Positions 13,713-25,500 of a DNA stretch of 64,000 nt are shown here, piece by piece (the stretch's first letter is position 1; each line of letters begins with the position of its first letter). The notes under the pieces were generated by a model. It was not told the origin of the DNA, made no database searches, and saw only the letters and a program-made list of their open reading frames with translations. Both the position numbers and the translations under genes were made by a program. This stretch comes from Spinacia oleracea (Eukaryota; Streptophyta; Magnoliopsida; Caryophyllales; Amaranthaceae): positions 35,331,449-35,395,448 of the forward strand of contig NC_079491.1 of assembly GCF_020520425.1 (NCBI RefSeq), read 5' to 3'.

Positions 13713-16262
13713 TTTTTTTTTTACACTGGTAAAAGAAACTAGCTAAAAACTATTAAGAAATGATAATCCTTCCTTCCTGCATTTGTTGGCGATTACATGA
13801 ACTTTGTCTACCTTGATCCTGACTGTTTTTATGATCGTACAAACGTCGAAAGTTGATGCTATGGACTTAATTTCATGTGCATCCCAAATGATGTGAACAT
13901 CTTGTCTTGACCTATGCTGCAACGTTGTCACCAAGTTCATTGAGTCAGTGAACACCATGATATCCTGAATATGAAGATCTCTGGCCCATTTAAGGCCATA
14001 AAGGCAAGCTTGAGTTTCCTCTTGTAGATCTGATGATGTTCGACCATAGCCCCACCTCCTTTCTGATAATGGTTGTGGTCTTCCTGCTTGAAAGCCCATC
14101 CCCGCCCTGCACTCCTGGTTTTCTTTTCCCACGAGCCATCAACCTGCAAAATAGAGTTAGTGAAAATATTTTTTATTCTCCCCAATTGGACTAGGTAGAA
14201 CCCCGGAGGTGCTTGAGGATCCCTATTCCTTTGCTCTTGATACCAAGCAATGGGAGGGGGAATTTGTTGAAACACCTGTAGCTGCTTCATCACATCATTG
14301 GCTTGTGCAAGAACCATTCTTGCATGGCCTCCCATCATTCTAACACTCTAGCATTTCTTGTTACCCATAGTCCCCAAAGCATACCAACAAAGCTTTCAAA
14401 TTACCAATTGCTTGTTGGTTCAGTGGTAATTGGGGCTGAACTTGGTAGGGAGAACCCGTGTTCGATCCCCCGCAACAACAATTGGGAGGGGACTGAAACC
14501 TATCCACCCAGAACTCGCCCCGAATCCGGATTAGCCCTTAGGGTGAACAGTGTGCTAACACCCAAAAAAAAAATCTTTCAAATTCCTTACTAAATGCACC
14601 ATCCTTGCTATGAAAGAGCAGGATATAGGTTTGAACCCATGTTCCGAAATCTAAGGGCTCAATACTTTCAGTTTGAACTTATAGAGCACAAACTTCCCAA
14701 GCAAGTCTCGCTACACTACATGTCCTAAAAACATGATCCAAGTTCTCGTTAAAACCACCACAATAACCATAATGATTATCCACCTCAATTCCTCTTCTCG
14801 TAAGGTTTGCATTAACTGCTAGCCCATTATGCATCAACCTCGACATAAATACTTTCTATTTCGAAAGAATATTCATTTTCCAGATTTTCTGCATAACCTT
14901 CCCTACTTAATCACTCCCCTTCACTTCCCCATTCATCCTATCCTCGATCATTAAGGCATACCCTGGTTTCACTGTGTAAATCCCTCTAGGGTTAGCTTTC
15001 CAATATAAGAAATCACAAGAAGTATGGGGAAGTTCTAACGCTAAAATGTCATTCGCATCCTTCCACTCGAACCTTTGTCTAACCAAAGGAGCATTCCAAG
15101 AGATGCCATCCTGATTAATGGATTTTTCCACTTTCCAAGTCCTAGAATCGACAAGCAATTGATTGGACTTGACCACATGAACTCTCCCACAAACCCAAGT
15201 TGAGCTTGTCGCCATAACACTCCTTCCATTCCCTATTTTCCATGAAAGACCCTTGTAAAAAAGATTGGTAACTTTATAAAAAGCTCTCCTACCCATAGAA
15301 CTAGGATTCGGGAATCGCCTTATAGAATATTTTTTGCAAATGCAACACCCACAAGGAGCTAAAAAGAACTCTAAAGGACAAGTTGTCATGGTCCGAGTGT
15401 AATCGCCATGCTTTCTTAAACAACAACGAGTTATTGAGAGGTTCAATGGATATAATTCCTATACCTCCCATCGCCTTTGGCCTATTGGTCACTTCTCTTC
15501 GTACCTAATGGATACCCTTTTCTTTTGACCCTAGCTGCCCACCATAATCTGCTAATTAGGGAGTCTAACTTGTTTGCAATTGAACAGGGAAGCTTGAGGC
15601 ACTTCATGACTTGTGATGAAATTCTTAGAAGCACCGTTTATATTAGGATTAATTTAGTTGCTTGGGGAATATGGATATTAGACCAATTCAAGATTTTCCC
15701 GGCTACCTTGTCCAGCAAAAACTGGAAGTTGTCCGCTTTCTTCCCATGAATATCAATTGGAACTCCTAAGTGATTTCCCACATGGCTGACTTGGGGCATA
15801 GAAAGAATGGACTTTAGCATTACCTTGTGTTCATCCGTCATTGCTGGAGAAAATTTTACAAAGGACTTTTTAAGGTTTAGGTGTTGGCCTAAAATTTTCC
15901 CAAACCTTTCCAGAATTTCAGAAACCGAAGTACAAGATCCTTGATTCGCTTTAAAGAAAAGCATCGCGTCGTCCGTAAAAAAAAAAGAGTGGTAGAAGGA
16001 GATCTCCTAGATACCCTTAAACCTCTAATTAATTTGATATCTTCCGCTAAGGTCAACATTCTTGACATAATGTCCATACAAAATAAGAAGAGGTAAGGAG
16101 AAAGAGGATCACCTTGGCGTAAGCCACACTTAGGTCTGAAAGGGGTCGATGTTTTCCCATTAACCAGAGTCTTACTAAATCTTGTTCTGTATCCTAAATT
16201 CTTAAATTTTTTCCTGAGGAAACAAGGATCAACAAGAATGGAGCTCTGAAGGAGCACAAATT
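13713..16262 (-). pseudogene. LINE (non-LTR retrotransposon) remnant: RT, zinc-finger linker, RNase H
   Basis: Reading right to left, the order is that of plant L1-type LINEs. Reverse transcriptase begins near 16250 with GLRQGDPLSPYLFLFCMDIM. After a frame change comes the catalytic-loop region FTDDAMLFFK (normally F/YADD) near 15,960, then the thumb segment. The linker (about 15446-14907, KIGNGRSV and later W-rich motifs) is the zf-RVT type. RNase H occupies 14338-13743 in two frames (LQVDGSWEKK, then QEETQACLYGLKWA and VFTDSMNLV). A poly(T) run at 13713-13722 is the poly(A) tail of the minus-strand copy. Frameshifts, stops and 5' truncation at about 16,260 show it is dead. A SINE sits inside it at 14403-14573. 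Confidence 0.88.
14403..14573 (+). mobile_element. tRNA-derived SINE inserted into the LINE
   Basis: 171 bp on the plus strand. A box TGGTTCAGTGG is at 14416-14426 and a B-box-like TGTTCGATCCC at 14459-14469, followed by an unrelated body and a 10-base poly(A) tail (14564-14573). It is flanked by an exact 10-bp target duplication ctttcaaatt (14393-14402 and 14575-14584). These are the hallmarks of a complete Pol III retroposon. Confidence 0.88.
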
Positions 16263-18399
16263 GCGTGACGACAATTCTTTGAAGCTTGAAAGTGTAAAGA
16301 AATATTGGTCTGTAGGTTGTTTAAAATTTAAAGGGGCATTTTGGTCTTTAGGTTGTTTTAAGTTTCATTAAATAATTCTACATTTAGGTATTTTTATACT
16401 GCATTTTAGTACCTGCGTATTATAATTCCTATTTTGTCATTTTCATTTTTCAGCAACTATATATATAATACTTGTAATTATGAATCATAATCATTAGTCA
16501 TTTTAGAATTTTAGAAATAAATTTTAGAGAGAGAAAGAGGAGGGAATTTATATTCTCTCAACATAAGATATATTTTTTGAGAGAAAAAGAGTGAGATAAT
16601 GAGTGAAAGAGTAAAAAATACAATTTCTCCTTATTGAAATTCCTTTTGAATTGTTTCTCTTTAGTTGAAAATTAGTGAATTAAGTAAAATTCTACTTCGA
16701 TTTATGTAATTTTCGAAAAAAATATGATCAACATCAAGAGAATCGCAAGAGTGATGATATTTTTCGATAATTTTTCTGATTGAGATCAATTTTTGAAGAT
16801 TTTAAGATATTCATGCTGCTGGTGAGTTTTGATTGAGTGTTTAAGGTACACTTCCTTGTGATTTCATATATTGTTCTTTTCAAATTGTAATGTTCTTTTT
16901 CATATGTTGATTTTTTTCTCTCTCACTCCATATAATTTGTTCATATAGTGTTCTTTTAAATCTATAAAGAGTTCTTGTTTATACAGGTAATAATAATGAT
17001 GATGTTTATAATAAATCTTTGTGTGACTGAATTATTAACACAATTAAGTTTAAAAAGAAAAAATATACGTTTTCCAAAGAACATTAATCTCGTTTTAAGT
17101 CTAACATGATTAATTTTTTTTATTAAGTTATAACACACTTTTAATTAAAAGAATAAATTATACTAAAAGAACAAACACAACGTTTAAAGAGAACCCCTAC
17201 GGTTTTTGAACATTGGGTTTGACGGGGTCGCCACCAAACAAGTTTTCGGGTCCGGTTTGAAAAGACCAAATTTGACTCGGGATAAGGATAGGGAACGAGG
17301 AACTTATTTAGGTAAATTTTGCAAGAGGTTTATACAAGACAAGCATCATTTTCGGAGTAAAATCCTATCATGACCTATTTTTAGGTGGGTGAGCATGCAT
17401 ATTTAGAAAATTGAAATTTCTAAGTTTGCATGTGATCACTTTCCTTTAAGTCAAATTTAGGGAGCCTAAACCGGTTGTCCAAAAAATATCTTTGTTAAGC
17501 ATGATTAGAACTTGTATTTTGTTGATTTAGCATGTTGGGTGATGAAAGCAATAAACAAGTAAAGCATCATAACAATAGAAAATAAAGTGCAACATTAGTA
17601 AAGATTATACATCACCATCTAGAAAAGGACTAGGTGTAAACCCCATCGCCTAGAAGGACTAGGTGAGTAAAATTGCATAAATAGTAAGTGCGGAATTGAA
17701 AGGTGCAATATTTAAAGGTGCGAAATTGAAATAAGCAACAAAGCATTGAACTTGTATAAGAGAAATTGCATAATTTGAATGTAAAAAATCCGATTAAGGA
17801 ACACTTGCTCAAAAGTGATTTGGCTCCCAACGAATCCAATCGTGTAAAATATCTCACTTTAAAGTGAGTTTCTCATTAAAAAGTATCATTGATTTTGTAT
17901 ACAAATATTGAAATAAAGCATGGATATTGAACTTGAACTTGAACATTGAATATTGACGATAGAACTTGAAATTAGGAGGCAATGTTCGTAAAGATTAAGA
18001 ATTTTATGTAAAAGACATCACATTTAATAAGCTCCTATACTTGAAATTTATTCTAGTTTAAAGGAAATGGTTTCCATTTAAACATCCTTGACTATTATGC
18101 ATAAAGATTGTATATTTGAACATAGAAGATTGAATGTTCATATGTTGAAGTTTGGAAAAGGGTTTGCACTTTTCCATACATCCTTGAACTTGCACAAAGT
18201 TAGAATTTTTGGAAGATTTGAATAATGATTATCATAAGGAAAACTTTCAAAAGTGAAAGCCTCAACTTATTAATCATGTTTTATTGAAAACAAAGCTTTG
18301 AAGATTAGAACTTGAAACTTATAAAGGTAGTTTGGAAGATCATTTGAGGGGAGTTTCAAGTATGAAACCCCTTAAAGATTACTCATTTGAAGCATTTCC
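16263..18399. other. Non-coding, AT-rich; probably old retrotransposon debris from about 17,200
   Basis: No protein domain is visible. From about 17,220 the phrase gggtcgccaccaaacaag and the GC level change suggest LTR-type sequence of a retroelement that I cannot classify. The short frame at 17630-17857 (minus) is Cys/Phe-rich and unconvincing. Confidence 0.35.
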
Positions 18400-18823
18400 T
18401 GTTGGAATTAATTCAAACTAGATACTTCATACTAGATTAATCGGTAGTATAATTGCGGAAGCGTACCTTTCTCCATTGGATTGATGAACGGTGGGTTTTG
18501 GATCTTCCAATTCTATATGGTCTCCCTTGATATTCTATTGATGATGGGATGTCAGAGAGAATAGAAAACCATATGAATCGAGGACCATAACCCTAACCCT
18601 AACCCTAACACCTATATATATAGGGTCTCCCATATCCCCTATTAAGCCCATCATAAAATAAGAGACATAGAAGTGGGTCTCTACACATATTAGCCCATAC
18701 CAATAAGATACCTATAAGCCCAATATACTTAAATATAAAACCGATCACTTTTATGGGCTAACTTTAAGATAGCTTTTATACACATACGGTCATACATGTA
18801 GGCCCACATGATTATTTCTAACA
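18400..18823 (-). mobile_element. Solo LTR of a Copia-type retrotransposon
   Basis: The 424-bp segment has TG...CA ends with short inverted termini (TGTTGGAA / TTCTAACA) and near-identical flanking 5-mers tttcc and ttttc. On the minus strand it starts TGTTAGAAATAATCATG and ends in an AATTCCAACA-type terminus, as many Copia LTRs do. A TATA-like ctatatatatagg (about 18612) lies just upstream, in minus-strand sense, of a run of telomere-like TTAGGG units (18591-18609). No internal domain or second LTR is nearby. Confidence 0.7.
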
Positions 18824-19543
18824 TTTTCTAGTTCAAGTGAGCATGAATATCACATGAACATCATAGGATTATAGAAAAAGCTTTGAAGATTAAGGCATAA
18901 ACATTAGAAATAATAGGATTAAGGGTCTCGGATTACCTAGATTTGTTGGGTTGATGCTTCCAAGTTGTTTTCCCAATTGCTTTTTGTATTTAGAAATTGT
19001 GAGAATTTTTAGAAATCTTGAAATTTTGAGAGGATTTATTAGTTGTAAATTGATTTTAGCATTACGACGTTAAGTCTAAATGTGAGTTTTTCTGCCCTTT
19101 GCTTGGAAAATGGGGGTTTATATGGCTGGAAACTGCCAAAAGTCCTACGCCTGGTGCAGAGAGAAAAGTGAAGGAGTGATTATGAGGGTTTATGAATTAA
19201 TGTGGGGATTTAATGAAACATGGGATGGTATTTATAGGTTTCGTTTCCTAGTTGGGCTAGGATTAGGAAACATAAAAGATAGGCTTGAATTAAAAGAATG
19301 GGCATGAATATTTGAGCTCACAATAAGAATTGGATTGGGATAGAATAATTCAAATCGTTTTGCTTTTCAAAACCCAATTAAATTCTCAAATTAAAATAAA
19401 ATGTTTTCTCTATAATTAAAAATAATAAATATTTTAAATTAATAAAATATTTAAATTTAAATAAATATTTAAATGCGACTTTAAATTTATAAAATAATAA
19501 AATGCTTTGAATATAATTAAATATATTTATAATTGTTAGGTTA
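18824..19543. other. Non-coding sequence between solo LTR and Copia element
   Basis: AT-rich, increasingly so toward 19,540, with no convincing gene. The plus-strand frame at 19110-19307 has no recognisable features. It is likely part of an older element into which the Copia element inserted. Confidence 0.4.
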
Positions 19544-20940
19544 TGATACATATGACAATTCATAAATCATGCGGAAAAACCATAAAGCCAGGAAAACATA
19601 TTATTTACACATAATCATTTAGCATAGTTTAGATGCATACTCTTTGTTGCGTGCCTTCCCTAGCTGCGCCCGAACCGAACAAGAACAAGTCTTTAGGACT
19701 CCAAGTGTCGTCCCTCCGTAGATAGTCCACAGCACGTCCGGATCCGCCTTAAGATTGACCAACTAGAATCGCCCTTAAGGTACCATTATTTTCGGCACTT
19801 TATAGGCAAATGTGTGACTGAATTTTTCTCTCAAAAACTCACTTTGAATACTTTGAAACTTGTTATAAATTGTGAGCCCTAGCCTCATATTTATAGGGGT
19901 ATGGAAAGGGAATCGAAATCCTATTCAGATACAAATTAATTAAACCTAGAATCCTACAAGAACTCTAATTTAATTAATTTATCAAATAGAATTAGGAATT
20001 TAATCATTAACCGAACTCTGCATGTTTTAGGAAACGTGCACGAACACAAACACTTGCACACACACGCACGGCTGCCACGATGGGCCCCATGCGTGCGCGC
20101 GAGCAGCAGCCCACGCAGCGCCCGCGCTCGCTGCGCGCTGCGCGTGCTGTGCGCGCTGTGCGCGCTGCGCAGCCTGCTGGGCCTGGCCTTGCGCTGGGCC
20201 TGGCGTGGCTGTTTGTGCGGCGCGCTTGGCTTGCTGGGCGATGGCCTGGCTTCGTGCTGGGCCTCGTCCGGCAGGCCTCGTCCGATGCTTATTCGTACGA
20301 TGCGCTTCCGATTAAATTTTCCGATTCCGGAATTCATTTCCGATACGAACAATATTTAATATTTCCGATTCCGGAATTAATTTCCGTTTCGAACAAATAT
20401 TTAATATTTCCGTTTCCGGAATTATTTTTCGATTCCGGTAATATTTCCGATTCTGACAATATTTCCGTTTCCGGCAATATTTCCGATTCTGGCAATATTT
20501 CCATTTCCGATAATATTTTCCGATACGTACCATGTTTCCGTTTCCGGCAACATCTACGACTTGGATAATATTTATATTTCCGATACGATCCATATTTCCG
20601 TTTCCGGCAATATCATCGTTTCCGGAGTATTCATTTCTTGCCTGTGACGATCTTAGCTCCCACTGAAACCAAGATCCGTCGGTTCCGAATATTCATAGAT
20701 GGAGTATTTAATGCCATTAAATACTTGATCCGTTTACGTACTATTTGTGTGACCCTACGGGTTCAGTCAAGAGTAAGCTGTGGATTAATATCATTAATTC
20801 CACTTGAACTGAAGCGGCCTCTAGCTAGGCATTCAGCTCACTTGATCTCACTGAATTATTAACTTGTTAATTAATACTGAACCGCATTTATTAGACTTAA
20901 CATAGAATGCATACTTGGACCAAGGGCATTATTTCCTTCA
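19544..20940 (-). repeat. Copia 3' LTR
   Basis: 1,397 bp, nearly identical to the copy at 31067-32463. It contains a TATA box in minus-strand sense (19888-19896), a GC-rich block (about 20080-20290) with gcgctg/gctgcg words, and a block of TTTCCG/CCGGAAT units (about 20305-20640). Confidence 0.95.
19888..19896 (-). promoter_or_regulatory. TATA box of the Copia LTR
   Basis: CTATAAATA on the minus strand, followed by TGAGGCTAGGG. The same site occurs in the other LTR at 31411-31419. The position inside the LTR is where the U3 promoter is expected. Confidence 0.6.
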
Positions 20941-20957
20941 GTCTCCCACTTGTCCTT
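20941..20957 (-). promoter_or_regulatory. Polypurine tract of the Copia element
   Basis: AAGGACAAGTGGGAGAC on the minus strand, directly in front of the TGAAGG start of the 3' LTR. This is the usual plus-strand primer position in Copia elements. Confidence 0.8.
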
Positions 20958-21804
20958 AGGGACAAGTGTGCATTTCCTAATTCCTTTGTCGCTCGATGCT
21001 TGCTCTTGAACATAAGGTAAGAGTTGTCATCCTTATTACGTCCAGAGGTGTTCCTCGGTTTCAGAGTTCAACTGATCAAATAAACAGATAATCATAGCCT
21101 ATGATTCATCCGAGCACGGCCATGCATTTCACAGTTTCTAGCTCTCCGAGTGGCCTTGTACAACTTTTAAGCATCTCATCCCGATTTATGGGAGGACAAT
21201 CCCAATCTTGCGATCTTGAGATTAGACTTCGTTTGATAGGTGATTACCTGAGCGTTGCCTTTATAGCCTCCTTTTACGGTGCGACGGTTGGTCAACGTCA
21301 AAGCAACCAGTTCTCAAACAAGTAATCTCAAATCACTCAGGTATTGAGGATTTAGTGTCTAATAATTTAATGAAATTTACTCATGACAGATTTTCATCTC
21401 TTACAGTAAAGTTTCATAGGTCTTGTCCGATACTAGTCTTCCCAAAGTAAGTATCTATGCAAATGATTATGACATTGCCATGTCCACATAGTTCAAGAAA
21501 CAGAACTACTAGTCATCTTGCATTCTAATCGTCTAACGTTTTCTATGCGTCCAATTTTATAGAAAACTCCGATTAGGGACCATTTTCAACCTTTGACATT
21601 CAAGTTCACTTGATAGACATTTCTTAGTCACAGGACTGGTCCTGACAGTCTATCTTGAATGTATCGTCAAATTGAAGGGACTCATCATTTAATAAACCAC
21701 AAATTAAATGGAAAAATGAATTCTTTTCATTTATTGTGAATGATTAACCAATAATGTTTTACAAAGATTTAAACTCTAAAACTTTAAAACATTAAACAGA
21801 GACA

Positions 21805-22551
21805 TCAAAGCCATTCTCCAATATGCTTGATTCCCATAGCTGCAGTGTGCGAGTTGTGCTTCGCCTGCGGCAGAGGTTTAGTTAATGGATCTGATATGTT
21901 GTCATCAGTTCCAATTTTGCTTATCTCGACTTCTTTTCTTTCAACGAACTCTCGTAGAAGGTGAAATCTACGAAGTACATGCTTGACTCTCTGGTGGTGT
22001 CTAGGCTCTTTTGCCTGTGCAATAGCTCCGTTAGTATCACAATACAGGGCTATTGGTCCTTTAATGGAGGGGACTACACCAAGTTCTCCTATGAACTTCC
22101 TTAGCCATATAGCTTCCTTTGCTGCTTCATGTGCAGCAATGTACTCCGCTTCAGTTGTAGAATCCGCAATGGTGCTTTGCTTAGCACTTTTCCAGCTTAC
22201 TGCTCCTCCGTTGAGGCAGAAGACAAACCCAGACTGTGATCTAAAATCATCTTTGTCGGTTTGGAAACTTGCGTCCGTATAGCCTTTAACAATTAATTCA
22301 TCATCTCCACCATAGACCAGGAAGTCATCTTTGTGCCTTTTCAGGTACTTCAGAATATTCTTGGCAGCAGTCCAATGCGCCTCTCCTGGGTCTGACTGGT
22401 ATCTGCTCGTAGCACTGAGTGCGTACGCAACATCCGGGCGTGTACATATCATAGCATACATTATTGAACCAATCAATGATGCATATGGAATCCCATTCAT
22501 TCGTCTACGCTCATCAAGTGTTTTTGGGCACTGAGTCTTGCTTAGAGTCAT
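21805..22551 (-). pseudogene. Copia RNase H frame, separated from RT by a frameshift
   Basis: This 248-residue frame carries the end of RT and the whole RNase H: PYASLIGSIMYAMICTRPDV, then the catalytic sites GYTDASF, STTEAEYIA and YCDTNGAIA, ending ...GIKHIGEWL. It overlaps the upstream frame by four bases. In relatives the two are one continuous protein; here the upstream frame runs into a stop just after the GYLPM motif at about 22,555, consistent with loss of one base. The domain itself looks intact. Confidence 0.9.
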
Positions 22552-25500
22552 TCCATGAACATGGGTAGGTAGCCTCGCTTGGAGTCCGCCATCTTGAACC
22601 TATCAAGCACCTTATTGATATAAGTGCTTTGACTAAGTCCAATCATCTTTTTAGATCTATCTCTGTTAATCTTGATGCCCAATATGTACTGTGCTTCTCC
22701 TAGATCCTTCATCGAAAAATATTTCCCAAGCCAAATCTTGACAGAGTTCAACATAGGAATGTCATTTCCGATAAGCAATATGTCGTCGACATATAATACT
22801 AGGAAAGCAATTTTGCTCCCACTGACCTTCTTGTATACACAAGATTCGTCCGCGTTCTTGATGAAACCAAAGTCACTGACTGCTTCATCAAAACGTATAT
22901 TCCAGCTCCTGGATGCCTGCTTCAATCCGTAGATTGACTTCTTTAGCTTGCATACCTTTTTAGCATTCTTTGGATCCTCAAAACCTTCAGGCTGTGTCAT
23001 AAACACAGTTTCTGTTAAAACGCCGTTTAAGAAAGCAGTTTTGACATCCATCTGCCATATTTCGTAATCGTAATATGCAGCGATTGCTAACATTATCCGA
23101 ATAGACTTTAGCATTGCAACTGGTGAAAAGGTTTCATCGTAATCCACACCGTGGACTTGCCTGTAACCTTTTGCGACCAATCTAGCTTTGAAAACTTCAA
23201 GTTTCCCATCCTTGTCCTTTTTCAGTTTGAAAACCCATTTGCTTCCAATGGCTTGGTAGCCATCTGGCAAATCGACCAAATCCCATACTTGGTTTTCAGA
23301 CATGGAGTCTAATTCAGATTGCATGGCTTCTTGCCACTGCTTGGAGCTAGGGCTCGTCATAGCTTGCTTGTAAGTCGCAGGTTCATCACTTTCAAGTAAT
23401 AGAACGTCATAGCTCTCGTTCGTCAAAATACCTAAGTATCTTTCCGGTTGAGATCTATATCTTTGCGATCTACGCGGGGTAACATTTCTAGATTGACCAT
23501 GATTCTCACCAGATTCTTCTAAAGATCTCTGAGTTTCATCCTGAATGTCATCTTGAGCATTCTCTAGAGTTTGTTGTTCGACTCGAATTTCTTCGAGGTC
23601 TACTTTTCTCCCACTTGTCATTTTGGAAATGTGATCCTTCTCCAAAAAGACACCATCTCGAGCAACAAACACTTTGTTCTCAGATGTATTGTAGAAGTAA
23701 TACCCCTTTGTTTCCTTTGGATAGCCCACAAGGATACATTTGTCAGATTTTGGATGAAGTTTGTCTGAAATTAATCGTTTGACGTATACTTCACATCCCC
23801 AAATCTTAAGAAAAGACACATTTGGAGGCTTTCCAAACCATAATTCGTATGGAGTCTTTTCGACAGCTTTAGACGGAGCTCTATTTATAGTGAGTGCAGC
23901 TGTATTTAGTGCATGTCCCCAAAATTCTAATGGAAGTTCGGCCTGACCCATCATTGACCTGACCATGTCTAGCAAGGTTCTGTTCCTCCGTTCCGACACA
24001 CCGTTCCATTGTGGTGTTCCAGGAGGAGTCAATTCTGATAGAATTCCACATTCTTTCAGATGGTCATCAAATTCATAGCTCAGATATTCACCGCCTCTAT
24101 CAGACCGCAGTGCCTTAATCTTCTTGCCTAATTGATTCTCTACTTCACTCTGAAATTCCTTGAATTTGTCAAAGGATTCAGACTTATGCTTCATTAGGTA
24201 GACATAACCATACCTACTGAAGTCATCAGTGAAAGTGATAAAGTAGCTGAAACCACCTCTAGCATTTGTACTCATTGGTCCACATACATCTGTATGGATT
24301 AAACCCAATAGTTCATTTGCTCTTTCTCCAACTTTAGAGAAAGGTTGCTTTGTCATTTTGCCAAGTAAACATGATTCGCATTTACCATAATCCTCTAAGT
24401 TAAATGGTTCTAGAATTCCTTCCTTTTGAAGTCTTTCTAAGCGTTTCAAGTTTATATGGCCTAATCGACAATGCCACAGATAGGTGAGATCTGAATCATC
24501 CTTTTTGGCCTTTTTGGTATTTATGTTATATACTTGTTTGTCGTGATCTAATAAATAAAGTCCATTGACTAATCTAGCAGATCCATAAAACATCTCTTTA
24601 AAATAAAACGAACAACTATTGTCTTTTATTAAAAAGGAAAATCCCTTAGCATCTAAGCAAGAAACTGAAATGATGTTTTTAGTAAGACTTGGAACATGGA
24701 AACATTCTTCCAGTTCCAAAACTAGCCCGGAGGGCAACGACAAATAGTAAGTTCCTACAGCTAATGCAGCAATCCGTGCTCCATTTCCCACTCGTAGGTC
24801 GACTTCACCCTTGCTTAACTTTCTACTTCTTCTTAGTCCCTGTGGATTGGAACATAAGTGTGAGCCACAACCTGTATCTAATACCCAAGAAGTTGAATTA
24901 GCAAGTATACAGTCCATAACGAAAATACCTGAAGATGGAACGACTGTTCCGTTCTTCTGATCTTCCTTTAGCTTTGGACATTCTCTTTTGTAATGGCCTA
25001 TTCCATCACAATAAAGACAGCTTGATGTGGACTTGTCCTGCTTTGATTTAGCATTGCCCTTGGACTTTCCACCTTTCTTGAATGGTCTCTTTCTAGCCTT
25101 GAGTAAATCTTTGGCTTCACAGTCCAGTACTATTTCAGCCTTTCTGACAAGGTGAATAAATTCTGCAACTGTTTCTTCTCTTGGTTCACTTAGGTATAGT
25201 TGCTTGAAGCGACCAAACCTACTGTGTAGTGAATTGAGCAAGACAGAGACTGCCATCCTTTCGCTTATTGGTGTTCCTAGTAGACTTAGGCGATCAAAAT
25301 ATGAACACATAAGATCCACATGGAACCTCAGTGGGACGCCTACCCTCTGTTTAGTGCGAAGGAGCTGAACATGTGTTTCTTGGACCTCCATCCTATAACA
25401 CCTGTTGGGAGAACTAACCTTTAGACCAGACATTGATTCAATCAACTCATGGACGTTCAGGTCCCTGTCCTCCGTACTTCCACGACAGATATCCCTCAGA

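Noticed and set aside
18591-18609. Interstitial telomere
   Set aside because: Only a few CCCTAA units, of the wrong type for most plants, and inside a solo LTR leader next to a TATA box.
20036-20593. Open frames in the Copia LTR, repeated identically at 31559-32116
   Set aside because: They lie wholly inside the LTR over GC-rich and TTTCCG repeats and occur in several frames; this is LTR sequence, not a gene.
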